From an uncultured Clostridium sp. (GTDB lineage Bacteria > Bacillota > Clostridia > Clostridiales > Clostridiaceae): a DNA stretch of 11,625 nucleotides. Positions 1-6,357 of this stretch are shown piece by piece; position 1 is the stretch's first letter, and the number at the start of each line of letters is the position of its first letter. Under the pieces are notes generated by a model. It was given only the letters and a program-made list of their open reading frames with translations, ran no database searches and was not told where the DNA came from. The position numbers were made by a program, and so were the translations under genes. Location: NCBI GenBank assembly GCA_934755305.1, contig CAKVLD010000077.1, positions 1 to 11,625 of the forward strand, given 5' to 3'.

Positions 1-86
1 TCTTTAGGCTGTGCCTTTGTTGCTGGTAAAAATCTTGTTCCTAGACCCGCTGCTGGAATTATAGCTTTTCTAATTTTCTTACTCAT
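1..86 (-). CDS. galU: UTP--glucose-1-phosphate uridylyltransferase, N-terminal fragment (runs off left edge)
   Basis: GalU makes UDP-glucose from UTP and glucose-1-phosphate in the cytoplasm, the precursor used by the dehydrogenase encoded upstream in this window. Only the first 28 codons are visible. They read MSKKIRKAIIPAAGLGTRF followed by LPATKAQPK. This is the family's N-terminal nucleotide-binding signature (AAGxGTRxxPxTKxxPKE), so the family call is firm although the rest of the gene is outside the window. The ATG at 86..84 is preceded by an AAGGGG ribosome binding site at 99..94 with 7 nt spacing. A sigma-A-like promoter at 117..146 indicates that the gene can be transcribed separately from the LCP gene upstream. 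UDP-glucose supply fits the downstream end of a capsule locus, but galU is also a housekeeping gene, so its role need not be limited to the capsule. Confidence 0.93.
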   Translation of the reverse strand, partial: MSKKIRKAIIPAAGLGTRFLPATKAQPK

Positions 87-116
87 AATTATTCCCCTTA
101 TAAATTAATACATTTT

Positions 117-146
117 ATTATATCTTACTTCATATTAAGTTTGCAA
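117..146 (-). promoter_or_regulatory. Candidate sigma-A promoter of galU
   Basis: On the minus strand there is a -35 box TTGCAA (146..141) and a perfect -10 box TATAAT (122..117), separated by 18 bp. Transcription would start near 110, giving a leader of about 25 nt with the AAGGGG ribosome binding site and the galU ATG at 86. The consensus match is good and the position is right. This is inferred from sequence only. Confidence 0.72.
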
Positions 147-213
147 TGCTAGGAGCCATTTCGTTAATTTATTCTGTCTTACAAGCAATATTTAAACTAG
201 ATTTCTCATTATT

Positions 214-246
214 GGAACAACTAAAGTATCATCCTTTAGTTATTCC
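214..246. repeat. Inverted repeat (hairpin) between the LCP gene and galU
   Basis: The arms AACTAAAG (219-226) and CTTTAGTT (234-241) pair perfectly around a 7-nt loop. GGAA (214-217) and TTCC (243-246) extend the stem after a one-base mismatch, so 12 of 13 positions pair. On the plus strand it is followed by TCTTTTTT (247-254), the layout of an intrinsic terminator. On the minus strand, in which the flanking genes are transcribed, the T tract is missing. It may still end or stabilise the LCP transcript, whose stop is at 292..290, or act against antisense transcription. No other element was seen in the 87-289 gap apart from the galU promoter. Confidence 0.55.
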
Positions 247-289
247 TCTTTTTTAATACCTTAGCACAGATAGTTTATATAATTATTTA

Positions 290-1219
290 TTACCAAATTC
301 GTACATCTTCAAATATATAATTATGTAATTGTTCTACTGTTAATGCTTTATTAAATGTTAAGTAATATACTCCATTAATCATTTCGCCTTGACAATATCC
401 ATCTAATGGGAATCTTTCTTGTTCTAAAGTTGTTACTCCCATTTTTAATACTTCTGTTCCTAATTCAAGTATTTTTGAATAATCTAAACTTGTTTGAACC
501 ATTGGTAACACTTCGTTTAAAAGACTTGGATATTTCATTGGATTAATAGTTAATACCTTTTCAAATATCTTTGTCAATATTGTTCTTTGTCTCTCAGTTC
601 TTACATAATCCCCACCAGTGGCATATCTGATTCTTGAATATGAAAGAGCTTGAGCTCCATTTAAATTATATGTACCTGCACTAGGGATTCCTGGAATATG
701 ACTCACTTCTTCACTGGTTATATCTACAGTTACTCCTCCAAGCATATCTATTATCTTAGGTAATGAATCAAAGTTAACTGCAACAAAATCTTCAATATTT
801 AAATTAAAATTTTCATTTAAAGTCTTTATAGCCAACTGTGGTCCACCAAAAGCATAAGCATGATTGATTTTATCATTTCCTATACCTGATATATTAACAT
901 AAGAATCTCTCATAACTGATGTTAATTTTAACTTTTTATGAGTGGTATCTATTGTAGCGATAATTATAGAATCTGATCTTCCTGTACTAGCATCAGCAGA
1001 ATCAACACCAAATAAGGCAATATTAATAATACTATTACTATATGGTGATAATTTTTCCTCCACTTCTTCTGTTATCCCTACATCATTTTTATCTACTTCA
1101 ACTTTTTCAACTTTATTAAACATATGATTTCCATATATGTATACCCCACCAATACCAATTATAAAAACACCAAGAATTATCCCTATAATCCATAATGCAA
1201 TTTTACTTCCTTTTTTCAT
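290..1219 (-). CDS. LytR-CpsA-Psr (LCP) family glycopolymer--peptidoglycan phosphotransferase
   Basis: LCP proteins are membrane-anchored extracellular enzymes that transfer undecaprenyl-pyrophosphate-linked glycopolymers (teichoic acids, capsules) to peptidoglycan. The 309-residue product has a short basic N-terminus and one membrane helix (about residues 7-30), then the LCP domain from about residue 65. Visible family motifs are FGVDS (70-74, Asp73), GRSDSI (80-85, Arg81 and Asp83), SVMRDS (101-106, Arg104), a GGVTVDI segment (161-167) and the arginine-rich YSRIRYATGGDYVRTERQR stretch near 194-212. The metal and pyrophosphate ligands expected of the family are therefore present. Length and single-domain layout are normal. 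The ATG at 1219 has an AAGGAG site (1232..1227) 7 nt upstream. Lying between the UDP-uronate genes and galU, it most likely anchors this locus's polysaccharide to the wall. That substrate is inferred from context, and LCP enzymes can be redundant. Confidence 0.93.
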   Translation of the reverse strand: MKKGSKIALWIIGIILGVFIIGIGGVYIYGNHMFNKVEKVEVDKNDVGITEEVEEKLSPYSNSIINIALFGVDSADASTGRSDSIIIATIDTTHKKLKLTSVMRDSYVNISGIGNDKINHAYAFGGPQLAIKTLNENFNLNIEDFVAVNFDSLPKIIDMLGGVTVDITSEEVSHIPGIPSAGTYNLNGAQALSYSRIRYATGGDYVRTERQRTILTKIFEKVLTINPMKYPSLLNEVLPMVQTSLDYSKILELGTEVLKMGVTTLEQERFPLDGYCQGEMINGVYYLTFNKALTVEQLHNYIFEDVRIW

Positions 1220-1261
1220 ATAATTACTCCTTCAATATTTTGATAATTACATTAATTTATT

Positions 1262-1289
1262 CTATTATGAAAATAGATTACTTCTTCAA
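1262..1289 (-). promoter_or_regulatory. Weak candidate promoter of the LCP gene
   Basis: On the minus strand, TTGAAG (1289..1284) and TAATAG (1267..1262) are separated by 16 bp. An alternative -10 box, TAGAAT (1264..1259), would give 19 bp. It lies just after the strong hairpin that follows the epimerase gene, where a new promoter would be needed if that hairpin terminates transcription. The match is only moderate, and in such AT-rich DNA it could be chance. Confidence 0.33.
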
Positions 1290-1290
1290 C

Positions 1291-1325
1291 TAAAGCTCTA
1301 TGTATATATTATACATAGAGCTTTA
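1291..1325 (-). terminator. Strong hairpin, probable intrinsic terminator after the epimerase gene
   Basis: The 15-nt arms at 1291-1305 and 1311-1325 are perfect reverse complements (core AAAGCTCTATGTAT) around a 5-nt loop. The hairpin starts about 10 bp after the epimerase stop codon (1337..1335). On the minus strand the descending arm ends GAGCTTTA followed by GTTG, so the U tract is short. Termination may be incomplete, allowing some read-through into the LCP gene. Confidence 0.65.
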
Positions 1326-1334
1326 AATATACTT

Positions 1335-2312
1335 CTATTTTAATTTCCAATTTATAAACTTTTGGATTCCTTCTTTAAAAGTAGTTTGTGGATTATATCC
1401 TATTTTCTCTTTAGAATACGTTATATCTGCACATGTTCTGTTAACATCACCTGGTTGCATAGGTAATCTATTTATTTTAGCTTTCTTACCTAAAACTTCT
1501 TCAATGGTTTCTACCATTTCCATAAGTGAAACTGTTTTATCTCCACCTATATTAAATATTTCAAATACTTTTTCATCAGTATTTACATAATTAATACTGC
1601 TAACTATACCAGCTACAATATCATCAATAAATGTATAATCTCTTGAAGTTGTTCCATCACCATAGAATGGTATTTCTTTATCTTCCAATATCAAGCTAGT
1701 AAACTTATTAATGGCTAGATCCGGTCTTTGTCTTGGTCCATATACCGTGAAGAATCTTAAACAAGCTATGTTCATATCAAATAAGTGATGATATGTATGA
1801 CATAAAAGTTCTCCACTCTTTTTTGTTGCTGCATAAGGTGAAATAGGATTATCCACTCTATCACTTTCAGCAAATGGAACTTTTTCATTGTTCCCATAAA
1901 CTGATGAACTTGATGCAAAAACAAATTGCTTAATATTATTTTCTCTACATATTTCTAAAAGATTAACTGTTCCTGTTATATTTACATCATAATATAATGA
2001 TGGATCTTCTATTGAAGGTCTAACACCTGCACATGCAGCTAAATGCATTATTGAATCTATTTTATTAGAAAATACTTCTTTTAAAAATTCATTATCTCTA
2101 ATATCACCTTCAAAAACCTTATAGTTATCTAAAGATATATTATTTTCAATACAAGTCTTCTTAACTTCTTCTACATTATTTCTTTTTATTTCAGGGTCAT
2201 AGTAATTATTAAAGTTATCTATAACTAATACTCTATTTCCTTCTTTTAATAATCTCTCTGATAAGTGAGATCCTATAAATCCTGCTCCACCTGTTACTAA
2301 AATTGTTCTCAT
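1335..2312 (-). CDS. NAD-dependent epimerase/dehydratase, UDP-glucuronate 4-epimerase type
   Basis: This is an extended short-chain dehydrogenase/reductase (SDR) that probably interconverts UDP-glucuronate and UDP-galacturonate in the cytoplasm by transient oxidation at C4. From the chosen ATG it has 325 residues, the usual family length. It shows the NAD-binding TGGAGFIG (residues 7-14), HLAACAGVR (90-98), the serine-rich ASSSSVYG (133-140) and the catalytic YAATK (Tyr160, Lys164). The NFNNYYDPEIKR segment after the second Rossmann strand and LRFFTVYGPRQRPDLA resemble the glucuronate epimerases more than plain GalE. Substrate choice is nevertheless an inference, and UDP-glucose or UDP-GlcNAc 4-epimerase activity is possible. 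An in-frame GTG at 2324 gives four extra residues, but it lies inside the ribosome binding site GAGGTGAT (2328..2321). The ATG at 2312 has ideal 8-nt spacing. The gene starts 24 nt after the dehydrogenase stop codon, so the two are cotranscribed and the product of one feeds the other. Confidence 0.88.
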   Translation of the reverse strand: MRTILVTGGAGFIGSHLSERLLKEGNRVLVIDNFNNYYDPEIKRNNVEEVKKTCIENNISLDNYKVFEGDIRDNEFLKEVFSNKIDSIMHLAACAGVRPSIEDPSLYYDVNITGTVNLLEICRENNIKQFVFASSSSVYGNNEKVPFAESDRVDNPISPYAATKKSGELLCHTYHHLFDMNIACLRFFTVYGPRQRPDLAINKFTSLILEDKEIPFYGDGTTSRDYTFIDDIVAGIVSSINYVNTDEKVFEIFNIGGDKTVSLMEMVETIEEVLGKKAKINRLPMQPGDVNRTCADITYSKEKIGYNPQTTFKEGIQKFINWKLK

Positions 2313-2320
2313 AATATCTA

Positions 2321-2328
2321 TCACCTCA
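2321..2328 (-). promoter_or_regulatory. Ribosome binding site that decides the epimerase start
   Basis: GAGGTGAT on the minus strand is a near-perfect complement to the 16S 3' end and lies 8 nt before the ATG at 2312. It contains the upstream in-frame GTG (2324..2322), which has no site of its own. The shorter start is therefore preferred. Confidence 0.75.
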
Positions 2329-2336
2329 TCTGCTGT

Positions 2337-3503
2337 TTAATCTCTATTAAATAAATCTCTAGTATATACTTTTTCTTCTACATCAAATAACTCTTTTGAT
2401 AATCTATTTGATACTATAACATCACACATATCTTTAAATTCATCTAAATCTCTAATAACTTTTGAATGGAAGAATTCATCCTCTTTCAATACTGGCTCAT
2501 AAACAACTACTTCAATTCCTTTAGCTTTAATTCTTTTCATAATTCCTTGAATTGAAGATGCTCTAAAGTTATCAGAATCTGTTTTCATTGTTAATCTATA
2601 AATACCAACTCTTTTAGGATTTTTAGCTATTATTTGATCTGCAATATGATCTTTTCTTGTTCTATTGGCATCAACAATAGCACTAATAATGTTATTTGGT
2701 ACGTCTTCATAGTTTGCTCTTAATTGCTTAGTATCTTTCGGTAAACAATATCCACCATATCCAAATGAAGGATTATTATAATGAGTTCCTATTCTTGGGT
2801 CAAGACCAACACCTTCTATTATCTGCTTTGTATTTAAACCTCTAACTTCTGCATATGTATCTAATTCATTAAAATAAGCTACTCTTAATGCTAAGTATGT
2901 ATTTGAGAAAAGCTTAACGGCTTCCGCTTCAGTACTATCTGTAAATAAAACTGGAATATCTTCTTTAATAGCTCCTTGCACTAAAAGATCAGCAAATGTT
3001 TTAGCTCTTTCAGATTGCTCTCCAACTATTATTCTTGAAGGATATAAATTATCATATAAAGCTCGCCCTTCTCTTAAAAACTCTGGTGAAAATATTATAT
3101 TTTCTGTATCAAACATTTCTCTAACCTTTTTAGTATATCCAACTGGCACTGTTGACTTTATAACCATTGTGGCATTTGGATTAATTGAAAGAACATTTGC
3201 TATTACTGCTTCAACACTTCTAGTGTTAAAATAATTCTTTTCTGGATCATAATTTGTCGGTGTTGAAATTATAACAAATTCTGCATCTTTATACGCTTTA
3301 TACGCATCAGTAGTTGCCACTAAATTTAACTCTTTATTACTTAAATAATCTTGTATCTCTTTGTCTACTATTGGTGATACTTTATTATTAATCATATCTA
3401 CTTTTTCTTGAATAATATCCACTGCTATAACTTCGTTATTTTGAGCTAATAAAACTGCATTAGATAATCCAACATAACCAGTTCCTGCTATTGCTATTTT
3501 CAT
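2337..3503 (-). CDS. ugd: UDP-glucose 6-dehydrogenase
   Basis: Ugd oxidises UDP-glucose to UDP-glucuronate with two NAD+ in the cytoplasm, supplying the acidic sugar of the polymer and the substrate of the epimerase that follows. The 388-residue protein has the N-terminal Rossmann motif GTGYVG (residues 7-12), STPTNYD (80-86), KSTVPVGYT (116-124), SPEFLREG (139-146), and the catalytic-cysteine loop FGYGGYCLPKDTKQL (247-261, Cys253 and Lys256). The active-site lysine is expected at AEAVKLFSN (Lys197), and a C-terminal UDP-binding domain follows. Its length and motifs match the short Ugd class of E. coli and streptococcal HasB. The ATG at 3503 has an AGGAGT site (3516..3511) with 7 nt spacing. 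It appears to be the first gene of a transcription unit, because a candidate promoter lies about 110 bp upstream. Confidence is high, since all catalytic residues are in place. Confidence 0.95.
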   Translation of the reverse strand: MKIAIAGTGYVGLSNAVLLAQNNEVIAVDIIQEKVDMINNKVSPIVDKEIQDYLSNKELNLVATTDAYKAYKDAEFVIISTPTNYDPEKNYFNTRSVEAVIANVLSINPNATMVIKSTVPVGYTKKVREMFDTENIIFSPEFLREGRALYDNLYPSRIIVGEQSERAKTFADLLVQGAIKEDIPVLFTDSTEAEAVKLFSNTYLALRVAYFNELDTYAEVRGLNTKQIIEGVGLDPRIGTHYNNPSFGYGGYCLPKDTKQLRANYEDVPNNIISAIVDANRTRKDHIADQIIAKNPKRVGIYRLTMKTDSDNFRASSIQGIMKRIKAKGIEVVVYEPVLKEDEFFHSKVIRDLDEFKDMCDVIVSNRLSKELFDVEEKVYTRDLFNRD

Positions 3504-3614
3504 TTTCTTGACTCCTATATCTTTTGTTTTATATTAAAATATTTTATTTCTATTCTTATAAATTTTATTAGTTTATTTATTAATTCAACTAATTACTCTA
3601 TATTAATTTATAAA

Positions 3615-3644
3615 ATTGTACTACATTTATAATGAATCTAACAA
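3615..3644 (-). promoter_or_regulatory. Candidate sigma-A promoter of the ugd-epimerase unit
   Basis: On the minus strand, TTGTTA (3644..3639) and TACAAT (3620..3615) are separated by 18 bp, a reasonable sigma-A match. A start near 3608 would give a leader of about 105 nt before ugd, long for a simple operon gene. I found no clear riboswitch or terminator fold in the leader. Elsewhere the 3504-3700 gap holds only AT-rich DNA and a 6-bp hairpin without a T tract (3660-3674). Confidence 0.5.
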
Positions 3645-3700
3645 ACTTTCCCTTATAATTATTAGCAACTAATACTTATTACTCATCAATTTATTCATTG

Positions 3701-4228
3701 CTATATATCTTTATGTATCATTTTCCCAGGAATCCCTACATAAACTGCATTTTCTATTGTATCTCTTAAAATTATGCTGTTAGCCCCAATAACATTATTA
3801 TTTGCAACTAAAACTTTCCCTAAAACTTTAGCTCCTGAAAAAAGCACACACTTATCTCCAATACTTGGATAATTATTTTTCTCATAATCCCCTCTATTTT
3901 TACCACCTAAAGTTACTCCTTGATATATAACACAATCTTTACCTATACTTACACCATCACCTAAAATAATATTATTGGGATGTGGTAAATTTAATCCTAT
4001 ATCTATTTTTGTATTTTTTCCAACAAAGATTCCATACTTAGTTACAAGTTTATTTCTATAATAAACAGCTAAAATATTATGTAACTTATATTTACTTCTA
4101 GATAAATGTTGGTATTTTCTTATAAGATAAACGGCATTAGTTTGTACACAAAAATATTTTAAATATATTCTTTTTAATATACTTTTTTCATTTTTATATA
4201 CTTCTTTTTTTATATATTCTTTATACAT
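3701..4228 (-). CDS. Serine-acetyltransferase-like hexapeptide-repeat O-acetyltransferase
   Basis: This is a left-handed beta-helix acyltransferase related to CysE. In a polysaccharide locus such proteins usually transfer acetyl from acetyl-CoA to a sugar hydroxyl. The 175 residues comprise a basic helical N-terminal region (1-60) and hexapeptide turns from about 65 onward. These include GKNTKIDIG, LPHPNNIILG (His83, at the position of the catalytic histidine), GVTLGGK (104-110), PSIGDKC (121-127), SGAKVLG and the closing YVGIPGKMI. The N-terminal domain is far shorter than in true CysE, which argues against a role in cysteine synthesis. The ATG (4228..4226) shares its A with the TAA of the flippase gene (TAATG), and an AAGGAA site lies 10 nt upstream, so translation is probably coupled. 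It is the last gene of the variable block. Acceptor sugar and position are unknown. It differs clearly from the second acetyltransferase at 8602-9024. Confidence 0.85.
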   Translation of the reverse strand: MYKEYIKKEVYKNEKSILKRIYLKYFCVQTNAVYLIRKYQHLSRSKYKLHNILAVYYRNKLVTKYGIFVGKNTKIDIGLNLPHPNNIILGDGVSIGKDCVIYQGVTLGGKNRGDYEKNNYPSIGDKCVLFSGAKVLGKVLVANNNVIGANSIILRDTIENAVYVGIPGKMIHKDI

Positions 4229-5493
4229 TATAATTTTATTCCTTCTATAATTTTTTTAATTTTTTTAACATCATTCTTTTCTATAATTAATGGCTGATAC
4301 CATCTAATATTATACTCATTAATAAATCTTATATAGAATGGTATTCCACTTATAGAATAAGATATTATCGATGCTATTGCTGCTCCTTCTTTCCCCCAAA
4401 TCGGTATAAGTAAAAAATTTAACACAATATTACTAATAACACTACTTAATAATACATAGAAATAAAACCTTTGTTTTCCCTTTGCTATAAATAACGGTCC
4501 TATTAATTTATACAGTATCATACTTGGTATACCCATAAAAATTAAACATGTCACATTATATGAAGATATATATTCATTACCATATAGCATTTTAATGAAC
4601 ATCTTACCAAATAAAATCATTCCCAGGAATAAAATTAAAGTAATAAAAAAGGATACTTTTATACAAAATACTGTTTCGTTTACTGAATCATCCTTAGCAG
4701 TTTTTGAAAATAATACATCTTTAAAAGCATCTGGAATTAGCCATGCGTACTCTGCTAATGCCGCACCTGTTGAATATAATCCAATTTCTGAATTACTAAC
4801 AAAATCCTTTAAAACAAATATATCTACCTTGTAATTTAAATTTATTAATACAGCTGTTATCATAGGTAATGTTCCAAATTTAATTAATTGCTTGAAAAAA
4901 ACTTTATCTATATTTAATGGATTTGGAATATACTTAATTTTTATTAAATAAGCTATTACAGCTATGAAGTCTTTTATTATAGATACGTACATTATAAATA
5001 CTATATTTTGAGGACAAAAACTATATACGCAAACTACTAATAATAAATTTATAAAAATCATTACAAAGTTTAACTTTTGCCTAAATTTTATTATCTCTAT
5101 CAATAATACCATGCTTAATTGTTGCGCCAATACTTGTATTGGTATCATAAATAATGCTACTACATATTTATTAACCTTTAAGAAACAACTTAATATTATT
5201 GATAAAATCAAATATATTATTGCTTGAAAGAAAAATATATTTATATATTTAGATAATTGATTTTCTACTTTTTCTCTTTTGTAATATGAATAAGATTGAT
5301 ATATCCCTAAATTTGCAACAACAACTACTAGGTTAACTATATTTATTATATAAGAATACTCTCCTTTTAACTCGGGCCCTAAAAAACGATTTATAAGTGC
5401 TGTAGTTATTAATCCGCATAATATTGAAAATACCTTATTTACTATCGAAAACATATAATTATTATTTGTAATAGCCCTTATTACTTTTAACAT
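4228..5493 (-). CDS. wzx: Wzx-type polysaccharide repeat-unit flippase (MOP superfamily)
   Basis: This is a membrane protein that probably flips undecaprenyl-pyrophosphate-linked repeat units to the outer face of the membrane. The 421 residues are almost entirely hydrophobic segments, about a dozen helices, separated by short basic loops. The N-terminal pattern (a helix near 15-35 ending in NRFLGPELKGEYSYI, then a helix with NLGIYQSYSYY) is typical of the polysaccharide-synthesis branch of the family. A conserved-looking KVDIFVLKDFVSNSEIGLYS stretch near 223-242 and the final GAAIASIISYSISG helix also fit. It is a little shorter than many Wzx proteins, but no break is visible. The ATG at 5493 follows an AGGAGT site (5503..5498) with short spacing and begins 12 nt after the end of the MurB-like reading frame. 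Its stop overlaps the start of the acetyltransferase gene. Family confidence is high. The exact transported unit is unknown. Confidence 0.88.
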   Translation of the reverse strand: MLKVIRAITNNNYMFSIVNKVFSILCGLITTALINRFLGPELKGEYSYIINIVNLVVVVANLGIYQSYSYYKREKVENQLSKYINIFFFQAIIYLILSIILSCFLKVNKYVVALFMIPIQVLAQQLSMVLLIEIIKFRQKLNFVMIFINLLLVVCVYSFCPQNIVFIMYVSIIKDFIAVIAYLIKIKYIPNPLNIDKVFFKQLIKFGTLPMITAVLINLNYKVDIFVLKDFVSNSEIGLYSTGAALAEYAWLIPDAFKDVLFSKTAKDDSVNETVFCIKVSFFITLILFLGMILFGKMFIKMLYGNEYISSYNVTCLIFMGIPSMILYKLIGPLFIAKGKQRFYFYVLLSSVISNIVLNFLLIPIWGKEGAAIASIISYSISGIPFYIRFINEYNIRWYQPLIIEKNDVKKIKKIIEGIKL

Positions 5494-5505
5494 ATTAACT
5501 CCTAT

Positions 5506-6357
5506 TTAGTCCCATATAATTACTTCAGGTTCTACGCTACATTTGAATATTTTATGTAATGTACTTACCATATTTATAAGATTTATCGCTTGCTTAAAAG
5601 TTCCTTCTCCTTTATTTATCATCCAATTAGAGGTCTTCTTTGAAAATTTCATTCCTTTTTTATAACCTGGATGAATAAGTCTAATAACCCACATTATTTT
5701 CCAGTTATTTGTTTTAAACACAGATCCAAAACTATATCCACTCATATCTTGCACACTTTTACACAGCTCTAATCGTTCATCTTTTAATTTTTTACTCTCT
5801 TCTAATGTTTTTTTATCAAAATTGAAATTTGCACCTAAAATTATATATCTTCCATGTTTAAAGATTGATTCTCTATAGCTAAATCCACATTCTTCTTTAC
5901 TAAGTACTTTTATTTGTCCGTTATCATATACTGTTACAGATTCAATATAATCACTTATACTTACACCATAGGGTTTTCCTCTTCCTGCATTCATTAATAT
6001 AGCTCCACCTATTAATCCTGGAACTGAATAAAGATACTCTATGCCTCCAAACCCATCTTTATTTATTGCATTAATAACAATTTGTAATCTATTTGACGCA
6101 CCAATATAATACTTTCCATTTCCTAAGCTATCTATTCTTTTATCTAAGCTATTTAATAGTATTACATTATCAAATTATTTTTTATCATTAATAAGGAGAT
6201 TTGATCATCCACCAAAAATATAATAATTTTCATTTCCTATATCATTTATTAAATTAATTAAATCATCTAAATTTTCAGGAATAAATAGCTTTTTAGCATA
6301 TCCACCTATTTTTATAGTAGTATATTTTTTTAGACATTCATTATGTAATATTTTCAT
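5506..6357 (-). pseudogene. MurB-like FAD reductase (UDP-N-acetylenolpyruvoylglucosamine reductase paralogue), two in-frame stops
   Basis: MurB enzymes reduce UDP-GlcNAc-enolpyruvate to UDP-MurNAc with FAD and NADPH. Reading one frame from the ATG at 6357 to the stop at 5506 gives 283 positions, close to full MurB length. It carries the N-terminal KKYTTIKIGGYAKK, the FAD loop around FGG-stop-SNLL, the SVPGLIGGAILMNAGRG stretch, FSYRES, YSFGSVFK (the reductase Ser region) and the C-terminal EPEV glutamate. The frame is interrupted by TGA at 6207..6205, where a glycine of the GGGSN loop is expected, and by TAA at 6177..6175, ten codons later. No indel is needed. It starts inside the pyruvyl transferase gene (17-nt overlap), with AAGGAG at 6370..6365. 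The sequence is diverged enough to look like a locus-specific paralogue rather than housekeeping murB. The two pieces could be translated separately, but the FAD-binding part would be incomplete. Confidence 0.88.

Noticed and set aside
104..256. A plus-strand open frame with ATG at 146 and 36 codons, ending in the T tract of the hairpin
   Set aside because: It has no ribosome binding site, overlaps the galU promoter and the hairpin, and resembles nothing I recognise. An AT-rich gap gives such frames by chance.
942..1127. Plus-strand frames opposite the LCP, flippase, polymerase and acetyltransferase genes
   Set aside because: They lie opposite well-supported genes, lack ribosome binding sites and show no family motifs.
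3660..3674. Small inverted repeat TATTAG-CAA-CTAATA as terminator of the variable block
   Set aside because: The stem is only six mostly A/T pairs with a 3-nt loop, and no T tract follows on the minus strand.
3701..4228. Cysteine-biosynthesis CysE
   Set aside because: The N-terminal domain is too short and the setting is a capsule operon. The same applies to 8602-9024.
6205..6207. TGA in the MurB-like frame as selenocysteine or programmed read-through
   Set aside because: A second stop, TAA, follows ten codons later, and I see no selenocysteine-insertion hairpin. A conserved glycine is expected there, so plain gene decay is simpler.
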